29,432 nucleotides of DNA from positions 1 to 29,432 of the forward strand of contig JAGYYN010010033.1 of NCBI GenBank assembly GCA_021441665.1, read 5' to 3'. This DNA is from Euplotes cf. woodruffi 2 WChen-2021. Taxonomy: Eukaryota > Ciliophora > Spirotrichea > Euplotida > Euplotidae. Shown piece by piece: positions 10,900 to 19,843 of the stretch (positions are counted from its first letter, which is position 1; each line of letters opens with the position of its first letter). A model generated the notes under the pieces. That model saw only the letters and a list, made by a program, of their open reading frames with translations, did no database searches and was not told the DNA's origin. A program made the translations under genes and the position numbers.

Positions 10900-10905
10900 A
10901 TTGAA
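10900..10905 (+). promoter_or_regulatory. E-Cbs-like motif upstream of surface-protein gene
   Basis: AATTGAATAT, with the core reading into the gene that starts at 10954. The paired motif on the other side is imperfect (CTCAAT near 10811). Confidence 0.4.
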
Positions 10906-10953
10906 TATAAACATTAAAGAATTTAAATTATTTCGCTATAATATTTAAATAAA

Positions 10954-12312
10954 ATGAACAAAAAGTTATGGGTCGTGATGGTCCTTTTGGCTTTAAATTC
11001 TATGACAGGTGCAGATACAGAAACATCACCTTCTACACCATCGCAGCCGAATGCATCATCAGGTTCTATCTCTCCAACACGTCCAGATGCTTCATCAGAT
11101 TCTGTACCATCAGTCTTCGCAGGTACATGGACATGTCCCCAGTTTACCTGTACGACCTCGTTGAACTCTGGCTACTGCTACTTGCACGACAACCAACAGC
11201 CAACGCAGAGCTTGAAAGGACAGTCGTGCAGCTCCACGCAGATCTGCAACTTTGACATAGCCAACGGCAAATTCGCATGGTACAGCGAGGCCGCGCAGTC
11301 CGTCAGCTCTGGCAGCACTAGTTCGATCCAAGCAAAGTTGGCTATAGGCCAGTGCCTTGACATCGACAGCATCAAGGTCTCTACAAATGGCTATGGAGGC
11401 CTTATGGGCGGCAGGACCTGTTCTGCTGATTCTGATTGCTATAACCAAAGCTGCGGAGGTACTTGAGGCGGCAACTCAAATGGAGAAGCATGATATAATC
11501 ATGCTGACTGAGACGCTAACTTGTTCTGCGATAAACAGACCTACTGGCCGTTTAGAGCAACCTGCAATAGCCTCCTCGGAAAAATGGAGATTTGCAGTGA
11601 TGATTACGTCTGCGCCACTCAGTTCTTCTGCTGGTACGCGACTTCTTCTGATAAAGCATCTGGGATTAAAAGATGCATCGAAAAGTACTCAGCTAACGAT
11701 GGACAGATTTTCGGATGGAGCACAGCCCCCACTGGTTCGATTTATACTGATAATGAATATAACGGGCTGTTTTGTATGAGCGGCCTCGCCATTAATTCAG
11801 CCACAAATGAGGCAACATGTAAAGCGGTTACAAGTATCAAATATAACGGGGCAACCTTGTCATCTCCTTATCCTTGCACTCCGTCTAGCACATCTGTAAA
11901 ATGCCAGTTAGTATACGGAACAGGTGCATCAGATTACTATCAAGTTGATTGAAAATGATCTCTTAGTGGCCAAACCGGATACTGTGGAAGCATTGTTGGA
12001 ACCGATGAATACAAAAAGTTCACTGCTGCAATGATCCAAGTCAATGAAGGGAGCAGCTGCCATACTTTAGACCGAAATGATTTAAGAGCTCAATCAGAAT
12101 CGTGAGGGATCGGAACATCAACAGATCTATGGAGATATGCAATTGAAAAACGCTTCAATGTTACTTACTGGCCTTGGATTCAGGTAACAAGCGTACTCAA
12201 TTGAGTAAATGCAGTTTTTGATGACTCATACACAAACCTTTCGAAAAACAGCTCAATGAGATTATCATATGTTGTTCCTTTGATCGTCGGATTAATATTA
12301 ATAATCATTTAA
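10954..12312 (+). CDS. Cys-rich secreted surface protein, probably GPI-anchored
   Basis: 452 aa from a single exon. ATG at 10954, TAA at 12310-12312. The N-terminus MNKKLWVVMVLLALNSMTGA is a classical signal peptide, followed by a Ser/Thr/Pro-rich stretch to about residue 50. The rest is Cys-rich with modules such as CSADSDCYNQSC and ACYNHADCDANLFC (C-x3-DC-x-C types found in many extracellular proteins). The C-terminus has NLSKNSS followed by a hydrophobic end, YVVPLIVGLILIII, with no cytoplasmic tail; this is the usual form of a GPI-attachment signal. At least seven TGA codons fall at Cys positions; under the standard code the gene would be cut into several pieces. GC content is higher than in its surroundings. 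Which surface-protein family it belongs to is not known. Confidence 0.9.
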
Positions 12313-12369
12313 TTATTCCTCTTTATCAAATTAGTCACTTCATATCTTTAATAAATTGCCTTCGATATT

Positions 12370-12437
12370 TTCAATTAAAATAAAAATAAACAATAAAATA
12401 GAATCGTAAAATTTATAATTAATTTAAAAATATTGAA
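12370..12437. promoter_or_regulatory. Inward-facing E-Cbs-like pair between convergent genes
   Basis: TTCAAT at 12370-12375 (minus-strand AATTGAAAAT, full consensus match) and ATTGAA at 12432-12437, between stop codons 153 bp apart. Confidence 0.55.
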
Positions 12438-12465
12438 TGTTTATTTTTTATTACTTTTTCATTTA

Positions 12466-13617
12466 TTAGTTGCTTGTTGATTTGGTCTTGCATTTGTTCT
12501 GAATTAAATTTTGCTGATTCTTAGTTGGTGATTCATGAACAGATTTATTGTTCTCAAATGAAAGTCAAGATGATGAACTGCTGCTCCTAGAACTTCTACT
12601 ACCGCGACTGCTTGATCTGATACTTTTCCTGTGAAGTCGTTCTGAATGGTCTCTTGAGATTGAAGAAGCTCTTCTTTTGACTTTGTCTTTACTGCAGGAA
12701 ATATTAGTTCAGTCTTCAGTTTTTTCAACCTCAGAACTACTTTTTAAACATTGTGTTTTATTAGCTTCATGCTTGATATTATCTAATAGGCTATCTTTAC
12801 TTTGGTCCTGACGTGAACAACTATTTTGTTTATTCTGATTTTTGTCTTTATTTGAGATTTTATTTACAATAGAATTATTGTCTTCAACTTGACTCACCTT
12901 ATGGTTAACTTTTCCTCAATCAGCTCTTTCATCTGAAGCAGCAGTTATATTTAATGATTTGTTGACTTTATTTAAGACTTTTACTGGAGAGCTCTGTGGC
13001 TTATCTCTTGGCTGACTATTTTTAAATTTAATATCTTCCTTCGAAGGACTTGTTCTTGATTTCCTTGAAAATTTATCACTTCGTCTTCTTGATTTAGATC
13101 GGCTGCTCGATGAAAATGAGCTACTAGATCTTCGTGAGCTTCAAGATTTTCTAGAGCTGCTTGAACTATTTCTATTTTTTCTCTTACTATCAAATTTTCG
13201 ATTATTTTTAGTTGATCCTTTCCGTTTCCTAGATCTTCTGTCCTCAGAGTCACTATTGCTAATGCTACTGGAGCTATATCTTCTTCGCTTCCTCCTTGAG
13301 TGAGCATCACTGTCGCTGCAACTGTCACTGCTTCACCTGGCTCTCTTCCTGCAGTTGCATTTGCACCTTGTCTTGCGTTCACGTTTTTTCTTCTTTGACA
13401 TTTCGACAGTAATTATCTTGCCATTGACTTTTTCTTGGTCCATCTGTTCTCAGGCCTTAGCTGCCTCGCTCCTCTTAGAGAACTCGATGAAAGCAAATCT
13501 TGGTTTAGCGCGAATTTCAACGATCTTCCCGCACTCCTCGAAAGCTCGATGGAGAGTGCGTTCCGATGTCCCTTCGCGCATTCCTCCAATAAATACAGTT
13601 TTATTTGAACTTACCAT
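12466..13617 (-). CDS. RRM + RS-domain protein (SR-type splicing factor family)
   Basis: 383 aa, single exon; ATG 13617-13615, stop TAA 12468-12466. Residues 6-75 are an RNA recognition motif: RNP2 is VFIGGM (8-13) and RNP1 is RFAFIEF (40-46). A Lys/Arg and Cys stretch (KKKKRERKTRCKCNCRKR) and a long Arg/Ser region with many SR/RS pairs follow, then a Lys/Asn/Ser tail with a second RS block near the C-terminus. Known role of the family: binding pre-mRNA and helping splice-site choice in the nucleus, with regulation by Ser phosphorylation of the RS region. That fits a genome with many tiny introns. Several TGA codons are read as Cys. The start ATG is followed directly by GTAAGT, but reading through gives the full RRM, so no intron is needed. 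Confidence 0.9.
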
Positions 13618-14077
13618 TGACAGTGACTTCCACAGACGAGGTTATATACTCTTGAAGGGGAATTATTCGAACCGCAGCCGCACATTTTTTAGTAGACTTG
13701 CTTAACGAGCAGTAAATCAAAACTCATTTAAAATCATCGAAATTTAATATTACGTAATTCAGTAAGTTTAATATAATTTAAAATTTTAGTCAGCGATTGC
13801 TGGTTAATATTTCTTCATCAAAAATCGATTTTTGCCTTTATAATTATTACAAATTTTAAACCTAATTTAAAATTATTAAATTTATTTTAAAATTAAAATT
13901 TAGATAAATTAAAGTAACTTATTGTAAAGATTAATTGATTTAAAGTATAGATTTTTATGGAAAAATTAGTCCAGATAGATATAAATTTACTTCGCCAAAT
14001 TTTGATGTTAAATGAAGTCATAATTATCAGTCAACTTTTTATACCAATTTTAGATTAAATCCCAAACCGCTATGTTC
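13618..14077. other. AT-rich spacer between two minus-strand genes
   Basis: 460 bp without a supported gene. The part near 13620-13700 is less AT-rich and probably 5' leader/promoter of the RRM gene. The rest is about 80 percent A+T. No full ATTGAA motif is present here, unlike the other junctions. Confidence 0.5.
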
Positions 14078-15777
14078 TTATGAGATTTCGGGGAGAGGAG
14101 TATCAGCCTTTTCGCTTTGTGGGTCTTCTACTACTTCAGTCGGGACTGTATTTTGAATTTCAAGGGACTTGTGGTTTTCTAAATGCCTGCGACTCACAGA
14201 TTTATCTTTTCTCTTTTTCTTTACATACTCGTCATACCGCTCTTTGTGCTCTTGAAGAGTCGGAAAGTTGTTAATGTCAACGCCGTAGATCTTAGCCTTT
14301 GCTATTTGCAGCAGTGAGTTTTTGACGTCTGTTGGGGAGTTGATCTTAGGCAAAATCAAGCTCTCCTTAATTATATTTCTCTTTGCCTTGTATTTTCTCT
14401 TTTTGCTTTTGATAAGTTTATTTTGGTTTAGAAAGATACAGCATCCTCTGTCTGTCTGGCATCTGCTTGACTCTTCAACTATTTGGCTGGTTTAGCTTTG
14501 TTGCCGCCACCGAGTGCAATCCGTCGGTCTTCATCGCTTCAGAGTTGTTCGTAGTGATCTCCATCAGTCTTCCAGTCATTGTGTTCGCCTGATCCGGAAT
14601 ATCGTGCTTTTCTGAGTCTCCGTTCGACCTCATTGAAGATATACTTTGAGACGGTTTCCTTGCCATCTCGTATTTTATTGAATTGTGACTAAAGGTAAAA
14701 TTGGTGCTGGAAAGTGACGAGTATCAAATGCAGTCAAAATCGGTATGATTAATACTTACCTTTGATGGTTGCCTCCTCTGACATGCTTTGGAGTATTCCT
14801 GTGGTTTGACTTTGTCTTTCTTTTGAAATTGCTAAAGATTGTTATACTTAAAACTTTATCAGATACCTATGGTTTATCTTTTTCTTTGATTTCTTGTGAT
14901 CCTCTTGTTCGACTATCTGGCGTAGGTCTTTTCTGGATGTGTTTTTAGTGATTCCATCTTCATTTTGATCTAAATCCAGTTTTGATTTATTATATCGAAA
15001 AATAATAGTCATTTTATCTTTTATTAAGGAAATTCAAATTTTTAATTTAAACTAAATAAGATTATTTTTATTTTAAAATATTCAATAGATAGAGATAAAC
15101 TTACCTCGAGTCGGGCTATCAATTTTCTTTGCCTTAACTTTATTTGACAACTGGATCCTAAAATAAAGTTGTAATTATGTTAAATTTAAATACTGTTAAT
15201 ATGAATAAGATCTTGCTGAATTTAATCAAACTTACAGATTTCCAACACTAATGCTTTCTCTTCTAGTATTCTCAGTTGTCTTTTTATTTCATTTTACTAG
15301 ACAAAAAATTTTAAACAGTAAACGAGAGAAATTTTTAATGAATTTAGTTACCTTCCAGCAGCCGGACGAGCAATATTAGTGCGTTCATCAAGATCTCTTT
15401 CTGGTGCTTGAGGGATATGATCTGCCTGCCACTCCCCAAACTTGACTTTATACTTGTGGATGTTATCAGTAAGGTTTCTGAGCTTATAGTAAAAATCAGT
15501 ATTATTTATTCTTCGTCTGTCTAAGCTTAATCGCTTCTTCAATATTTTTCTTGCGTTCTTCTTCATGCATTTTTACCATTTTCTCATATTCCTCTTCAGA
15601 AAGCACACCAACGAGACTAGAGGAACAAATAAGTTATGCGAATAAGTAAAATAATAGTTTACCCTGGTTTACGCGAAGCATTGTCATCGTTATCTACAGC
15701 AGGCGTTAAGAGCTTATAATCAGAAATGAAATGAAAAAAAAACCTATTAGCAGCTTTTTATCAAATTTAGAAGTCAT
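14078..15777 (-). CDS. Unrecognised basic protein, eight exons and three +1 frameshifts
   Basis: Predicted 408 aa. ATG 15777-15775, TAA 14080-14078. Introns: 15694-15743, 15617-15662, 15297-15351, 15158-15235, 14970-15104, 14832-14866 and 14689-14759. AAA-TAA shifts at 15507-15502, 15289-15284 and 14423-14418. The sum is exactly 409 codons. An early charged helix (LSEEEYEKMVKMHEEERKK) is followed by a conserved-looking stretch (FYYKLRNLTDNIHKYKVKFG), a Lys/Arg/Ser-rich middle, and a C-terminal segment with NNFPTLQEHKERYDEYVKKK. No enzyme motif or membrane segment is seen. Composition suggests a nucleic-acid or cytoskeleton-bound protein, but this is inference only. Confidence 0.8.
14418..14423 (-). 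other. +1 frameshift site AAA-TAA
   Basis: Minus strand CCA-AAA-TAA-A; +1 continues KLIKSKKRKYKAKRNIIKES into a frame open to the stop codon. Confidence 0.85.
15284..15289 (-). other. +1 frameshift site AAA-TAA
   Basis: Minus strand ATG-AAA-TAA-A, only three codons after the splice junction; +1 continues KKTTENTRRESISVGN. Confidence 0.78.
15502..15507 (-). other. +1 frameshift site AAA-TAA
   Basis: Minus strand AAT-AAA-TAA-T; +1 continues NTDFYYKLRNLTDNIHKYK. Confidence 0.87.
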
Positions 15778-16083
15778 TTGCTAAACTGCAGCGAGAGGAT
15801 TATTTAGCAAAAAGACAAGTTAATTTATGTAATTCTCGTCCTGTTTGAAGGCATAAAGTAATAAGAAATTGAATAACTTAATAACTGTTGATTCATACAA
15901 CTCATTTTTATTTTTTATATAAAAGTTATAATTCATTTTAAAAAATTTAAAATTTACTCAAAATTCAGTTATTTTTGTATTTTAATAAAATATAATTTTT
16001 AGTTGAATTGCACTGAAATTTACACTTAAATAGTTCGAAAAAATCGGATATATAGCAAGATGAGATTGAAAGCAAACTAAAAA
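15778..16083. promoter_or_regulatory. Divergent promoter spacer, with E-Cbs-like motif near the right gene
   Basis: 306 bp between two ATGs, AT-rich, no ORF of note. ATTGAA at 16065-16070, 13 nt before the ATG at 16084, reads into that gene. Another ATTGAA lies near 15872. Confidence 0.4.
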
Positions 16084-17421
16084 ATGTCAGTGATAACAGA
16101 AGAAGATTTGCAAAATATTTTATTATCAACAGCAAAAAATCTCACAAATTTCGGAGTCACCGATCTTCTTGTTGCAGGAATGCTGCTGAGCCAAGACCTA
16201 AGCAACACCGATTTAGTTATTCAAAAAATCAAAGCAGCAAAGGAACTTTCAGCAAACATGATGCTTGATGGTGAACGCGAAATCATCATGCATTCCAGAT
16301 ACACGCTTAAAGATTTTATCAACGACGAAGATGATTTTACAGAAGACTTACTAAAAAAGCAGTTCGAGACACTGCAAGACTTCGCTAAGCTTGACTATGA
16401 TCAAGACTACGCACATAGCTTTCAAGACCTTTACATCAGCAACGCTGTTAGCGTAAAAGATGAAGAGCTTAACTTCACTTGCTCTCAGGTAAGCAACTAC
16501 GATGAAGAACTCACTGCAAGAATGGACTTAATAACTGAAAGTTCTTTTAACAGCTTTGGAAAGCGAAATATCTTCGAGCAAAATAACCTCGTCGAAGTCG
16601 ATAATCAAGATGAAGAATTCAACGATTTCTTATTAACAGTCCAAGGCAACTCTCCTTCCTTCGGAGAGCTTAAATGCAAAGAAGACCTTGAACAGATAGA
16701 ACTTGCAGTTAAGCAGAGATCGAAAAAACGCAAGAATAGAGATAAATCCAAAGAAAAGAAGAAAAAACCGAAGCCAAAGGTGCAAGACTGTCAAAACAAG
16801 ACTTGCTGATACATCTGTTCAGAAGACACCCGACCTGAAGACCTCATGTCAAATATGGGCTGTTCGCATATTTATCACAAAGACTGCTTAAAGAACAATA
16901 TTCTAGAAAAAATTGATTCTTTAATATTTCCATTTCGCTGCCCTGCGACTCCTTGTCGGACAAACATGCCTCGTGACATTATCGTTCCTTTGCTTAGTGA
17001 AAAACAAGTGAAGATGTACGACGATATGCATTTAATCAACCGAGTGGAGAAAGGCAAGCGAGTGCTCCTCTGGTGCTGCAACTGTATCGGCCTGTACTCT
17101 GTTTTCAAGAAAGACTCCCAAGCATGCCCACGGTGAGACGATATCGGCATTAACATCCGCAAAGTGCTGAATTACAAGTACCAAGAAGAACTCTCTGACG
17201 ATGAGTACTCAAAACTCAAAGACCAGATTGACCTTGATAAGTACTGAAGCAAAAAACAACGCAGGGACTTTATTGAACTCGAAAAAGTACTTAAGAGAAA
17301 AGTCAAAAGATGAATGAAGTGATTTGACTGGGACCAGAACATCCCTGGTCTCGAAAACTTTAAGTGTATTCCTTCAAAGTGAAAAGGAGTTAAAAAAAGT
17401 AAAAATAAAAAGGCTAAGTAG
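16084..17421 (+). CDS. RBR-like (RING-in-between-RING) zinc-binding protein
   Basis: 445 aa, single exon, ATG 16084, stop TAG 17419-17421. Residues 1 to about 205 are acidic and helical without a known domain. A Lys-rich linker (about 205-235) leads to a RING1-like cluster: C242-x2-C245, C260-x-H262, H265-x2-C268 and C286-x4-C291. A second cluster follows at C331/C332-x-C334 and C348-x2-C351 (ACPRC), resembling an IBR, then a basic tail with RCMKCF. C242 and C351 are coded by TGA, good evidence for TGA=Cys because both complete zinc ligand sets. RBR proteins are E3 ubiquitin ligases with a catalytic Cys in RING2. I cannot identify a convincing RING2, so ligase activity is uncertain. Confidence 0.82.
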
Positions 17422-17640
17422 ACATAATCAGTCCTTTTATTTCGTTAAAAAATTTAAATTTTATATTTATTTTAACCTTTTAACTAAAATTTGCTTCACT
17501 TTTTTTTTATTAAAAACTAAAAAATATTTAATAATTATATCAAATGCGTTAAAAATAAAAAGTAGTTTCATTTATAAAATAAAATTTTTTTATCTAGATA
17601 ATAAAGGGAAAGAATATTAAAATTATTATACTTAAATGAA

Positions 17641-17730
17641 ATGAACCAAGACATGAATTTAATCGTTATTATTAACTTTTCCTTAGCTATTTTCTTTTTT
17701 ACTCAAACCAAAGTTCCTTTCTCGATTTAG
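17641..17730 (+). CDS. Short signal-peptide-like ORF, doubtful
   Basis: 29 codons. A short polar start is followed by a hydrophobic run (NLIVIINFSLAIFFF), then a TAG. Downstream bases in another frame encode Lys-rich sequence ending in Cys codons (TGA-TGA-TGA). This could be a broken or IES-interrupted secreted peptide gene, or chance. Confidence 0.2.
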   Translation: MNQDMNLIVIINFSLAIFFFTQTKVPFSI

Positions 17731-18836
17731 AAAAGAAACTTGGCAAAAGTAAAAAAGAAAGTAACCAAAAGACATACGAAAACCGATTCAAAAACATAGA
17801 ATTTTGATGATGAGATTAACTGATTTAAGTGCAATATTTAAGCATCAACTCATAATAAAATAAATAATCCATAACCGATATCGATCATCACAGATTTTGT
17901 TTCACATAATAATACACATAAATTTCAGTGTTATGATTCACATATATAGGTATAAGTAAATTATTACTTATTCAGGCCAGGAATGAATAATATAAATTGT
18001 AATGCTGAAGTAACTCAATTACTAAAGACCACTTACCTATAATGATTATTGATTTTATAATTTTATTTACTGTCATTCATTCAATCTACAGATCAATGTA
18101 AATACTGATTATGATCATGTTTACATTTTTGAAATTACTATACTTCTTTATAATCATAATTTAACATATAGGTTTATTATATCTTAGATATAGTATTTAT
18201 AATCGTGTTAATTAATTATCATTTTATTTAGTATTTTACAGTATTTAGATATATTAATTCATCGTAAAACTATGGATATTTAAACGGCTGATTAGATTTT
18301 GTAATCAGCTTATTAAACTTAATATCAATCGTAAATAAAAGTACATTTACAATTTATAATAAACCAATAATGCTGGTTTTAGTATTATCGTATTTACGCA
18401 GCAGATATTGAATCTCACTAAATCCAAAATAAGCTCAGATTCAGATATTAAAGTTAATAAAAAACTTAGGAATTTACTAAACGTTAGAAAATAAAATTCA
18501 TCCATAGAAACCAGATTTAAATAGTAAAAATATGAAAGGAAGTATTTAGCGTATTGTCATATGTAGATAAAAGGGTGAAATTGAATTGAGCTCTTAATAA
18601 AATATACAAATATTATTACTATTCACCACATGTAGTTTTCAACTCTATAAAAAAGGATAAAATATATTAACACCGACTGTGTATATATAGACGAATAATA
18701 AGTAAACCAGGGGTGAGTATATTTACTTAATATCTGACTGATTACATTTATCATTTAGCACAACTCGATATTTATTTCGGCCTGAAAGCAATCACAATTT
18801 AGTTTAGATCCGAAAAGCACAGGATATATAATTATA

Positions 18837-18842
18837 ATTGAA
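18837..18842 (+). promoter_or_regulatory. E-Cbs-like motif just upstream of RING gene 1
   Basis: AATTGAAAAT, a full match to HATTGAAAHH, 12 nt before the ATG at 18855 and reading into the gene. Confidence 0.5.
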
Positions 18843-18854
18843 AATAGAAATATA

Positions 18855-19843
18855 ATGGGAAGCTCAAACAGCAAAAGAATTAATAAGACCAGCAATAGTC
18901 ATCTACGATATCATGTACGTGACAAGAAGATGAAAGTGATAGATTTACAGGCTGCAGAAAAAAGTCAAAAGATATCGAATCGACTAGAAGAACCGGGATT
19001 TACTTTAGAATGAATTATATGCATGGAAATTAAGGCTAAATCAAAACTGACTACCTGATGAATGAATGTTATCTGCAAAGACTGAGTTGGCAAGATAGAT
19101 TTACTGCTTTATACTTATTTTATTCACTTTTGATATTTAAAATTTATTTTTAACGATATTTTCTAATTGAAATATAAATTACAATAATAAGTAAAAATAA
19201 TAATTTAGCAATAAAATATTATTTAAAAGCATGATAATAAAAAGCTGATATTATGTATAATTATTTAAAAAATATAAATTGCTTTATTTTTCAATATAAA
19301 TATTTTTTTAATCTTAATTGTGAATTACTATAAAAATAAATGTATGACCGTTGAGATGAACTAAAATCACTAATTTTTACAAAGATAACCTCAAACTCAC
19401 CGAAAAAATCAACAAACTAAAAATTCCGTGCACAATCTGAGGAAAAGAAAATCGAAGGGTAGAATTAGATGATCACGAAGCAAAATGTCTTTCAAGAAGC
19501 AATGAAGGAGTTATTTGCCTGAGATCCCTGCATTTTTGATCTCTTGAATATAAAAGTGGCAAATCTCTATTTAAATGTCATAACAAGAGCAATGGAGGTG
19601 TGCATTACAACCAAAGAGCAGAGTACTGGACCTGTACGCTATGAGAAGTCAAATTCTGAACAAACTGAGTCAATCAGTGCTATCTTGAGCATGATAAAGA
19701 TAACTCGGTCCCGATTAGACATATTAACGATTTTAATAAAAAAGCAATCGAATTATGATCATACAAGCGACGATGAAGATTCCTTCTATTCTGAAGATAT
19801 AGAGCAGCTGATGGATCAAGTCGATATCAACGTTCATTCTTAA
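18855..19843 (+). CDS. RING/zinc-finger protein, paralog 1, split by an IES and with one frame break
   Basis: ATG 18855. The N-terminus MGSSNSKR could be N-myristoylated. A RING N-half (CIICMEIKAKSKLTTCCMNV, then CKDC) is followed by a 241-bp AT-rich insert at 19102-19342. Its removal at TA gives VGKIDL-CPLRC, matching the six-residue Cys spacing of paralog 2. After that come a C2HC-like finger (CTICGKENRRVELDDHEAKC) and more Cys pairs (WTCTLCEVKFCTNC). The acidic C-terminus (SDDEDSFYSEDIEQLMDQVD) is in the +1 frame relative to the fingers. The switch lies in or near an A6 run at about 19738-19743 and has no AAA-TAA, so it is either an indel or a non-standard shift. A RING-type E3 ligase or adaptor role is likely from the family. 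Confidence 0.65.
19102..19342 (+). other. TA-bounded IES (241 bp) inside RING gene 1
   Basis: Flanked by TA at 19102-19103 and 19343-19344. The interior is about 85 percent A+T with no coding sense, while both flanks encode RING residues. Removing one TA plus the interior restores the frame and the conserved spacing C-V-G-K-I-D-L-C-P. Confidence 0.7.

Larger units (their letters stand above)
17422..18854. other. AT-rich, largely gene-free stretch
   Basis: About 1.4 kb, roughly 75-80 percent A+T, with no long reading frame when TGA is read as Cys. It holds one short signal-peptide-like ORF (17641-17730), a small hairpin near 18286-18310 (CTGATTA...TAATCAG) and several scattered ATTGAA/TTCAAT motifs. 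Probably germline-limited spacer. Confidence 0.5.

Noticed and set aside
11110-11448. Open frames on the opposite strand of the surface-protein gene
   Set aside because: They are shadows of the single 452-codon frame, with improbable composition and no continuation.
12981-13382. 133-codon minus-strand ORF in an alternate frame of the RS protein
   Set aside because: It overlaps the RS domain frame, which continues directly from the RRM; the alternate frame has no link to it.
13615-13640. Intron starting at GTAAGT directly after the RRM gene ATG
   Set aside because: Reading through gives SSNKTVFIGGM, a proper RRM start; splicing here would remove RNP2.
13640-13690. Possible tRNA (minus-strand GGTTCGAAT resembling a B box)
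   Set aside because: The flanking bases do not form a T-stem or acceptor stem and no A box with correct spacing is present.
13355-13705. 116-codon plus-strand ORF overlapping the RRM region
   Set aside because: The minus strand encodes a clear RRM with RNP1 and RNP2; the plus frame is its antisense.
16084-17421. TGA read as tryptophan (Blepharisma-type code)
   Set aside because: TGG is used for Trp beside TGA in the same genes, TGA falls on zinc-ligand and Cys-pair positions, and introns are not the 15-nt heterotrich type.
17324-17620. 98-codon ORF after the RBR-like gene
   Set aside because: It starts inside the RBR-like coding region in another frame and then runs through AT-rich DNA giving only Lys/Phe/Ile/Asn low complexity.
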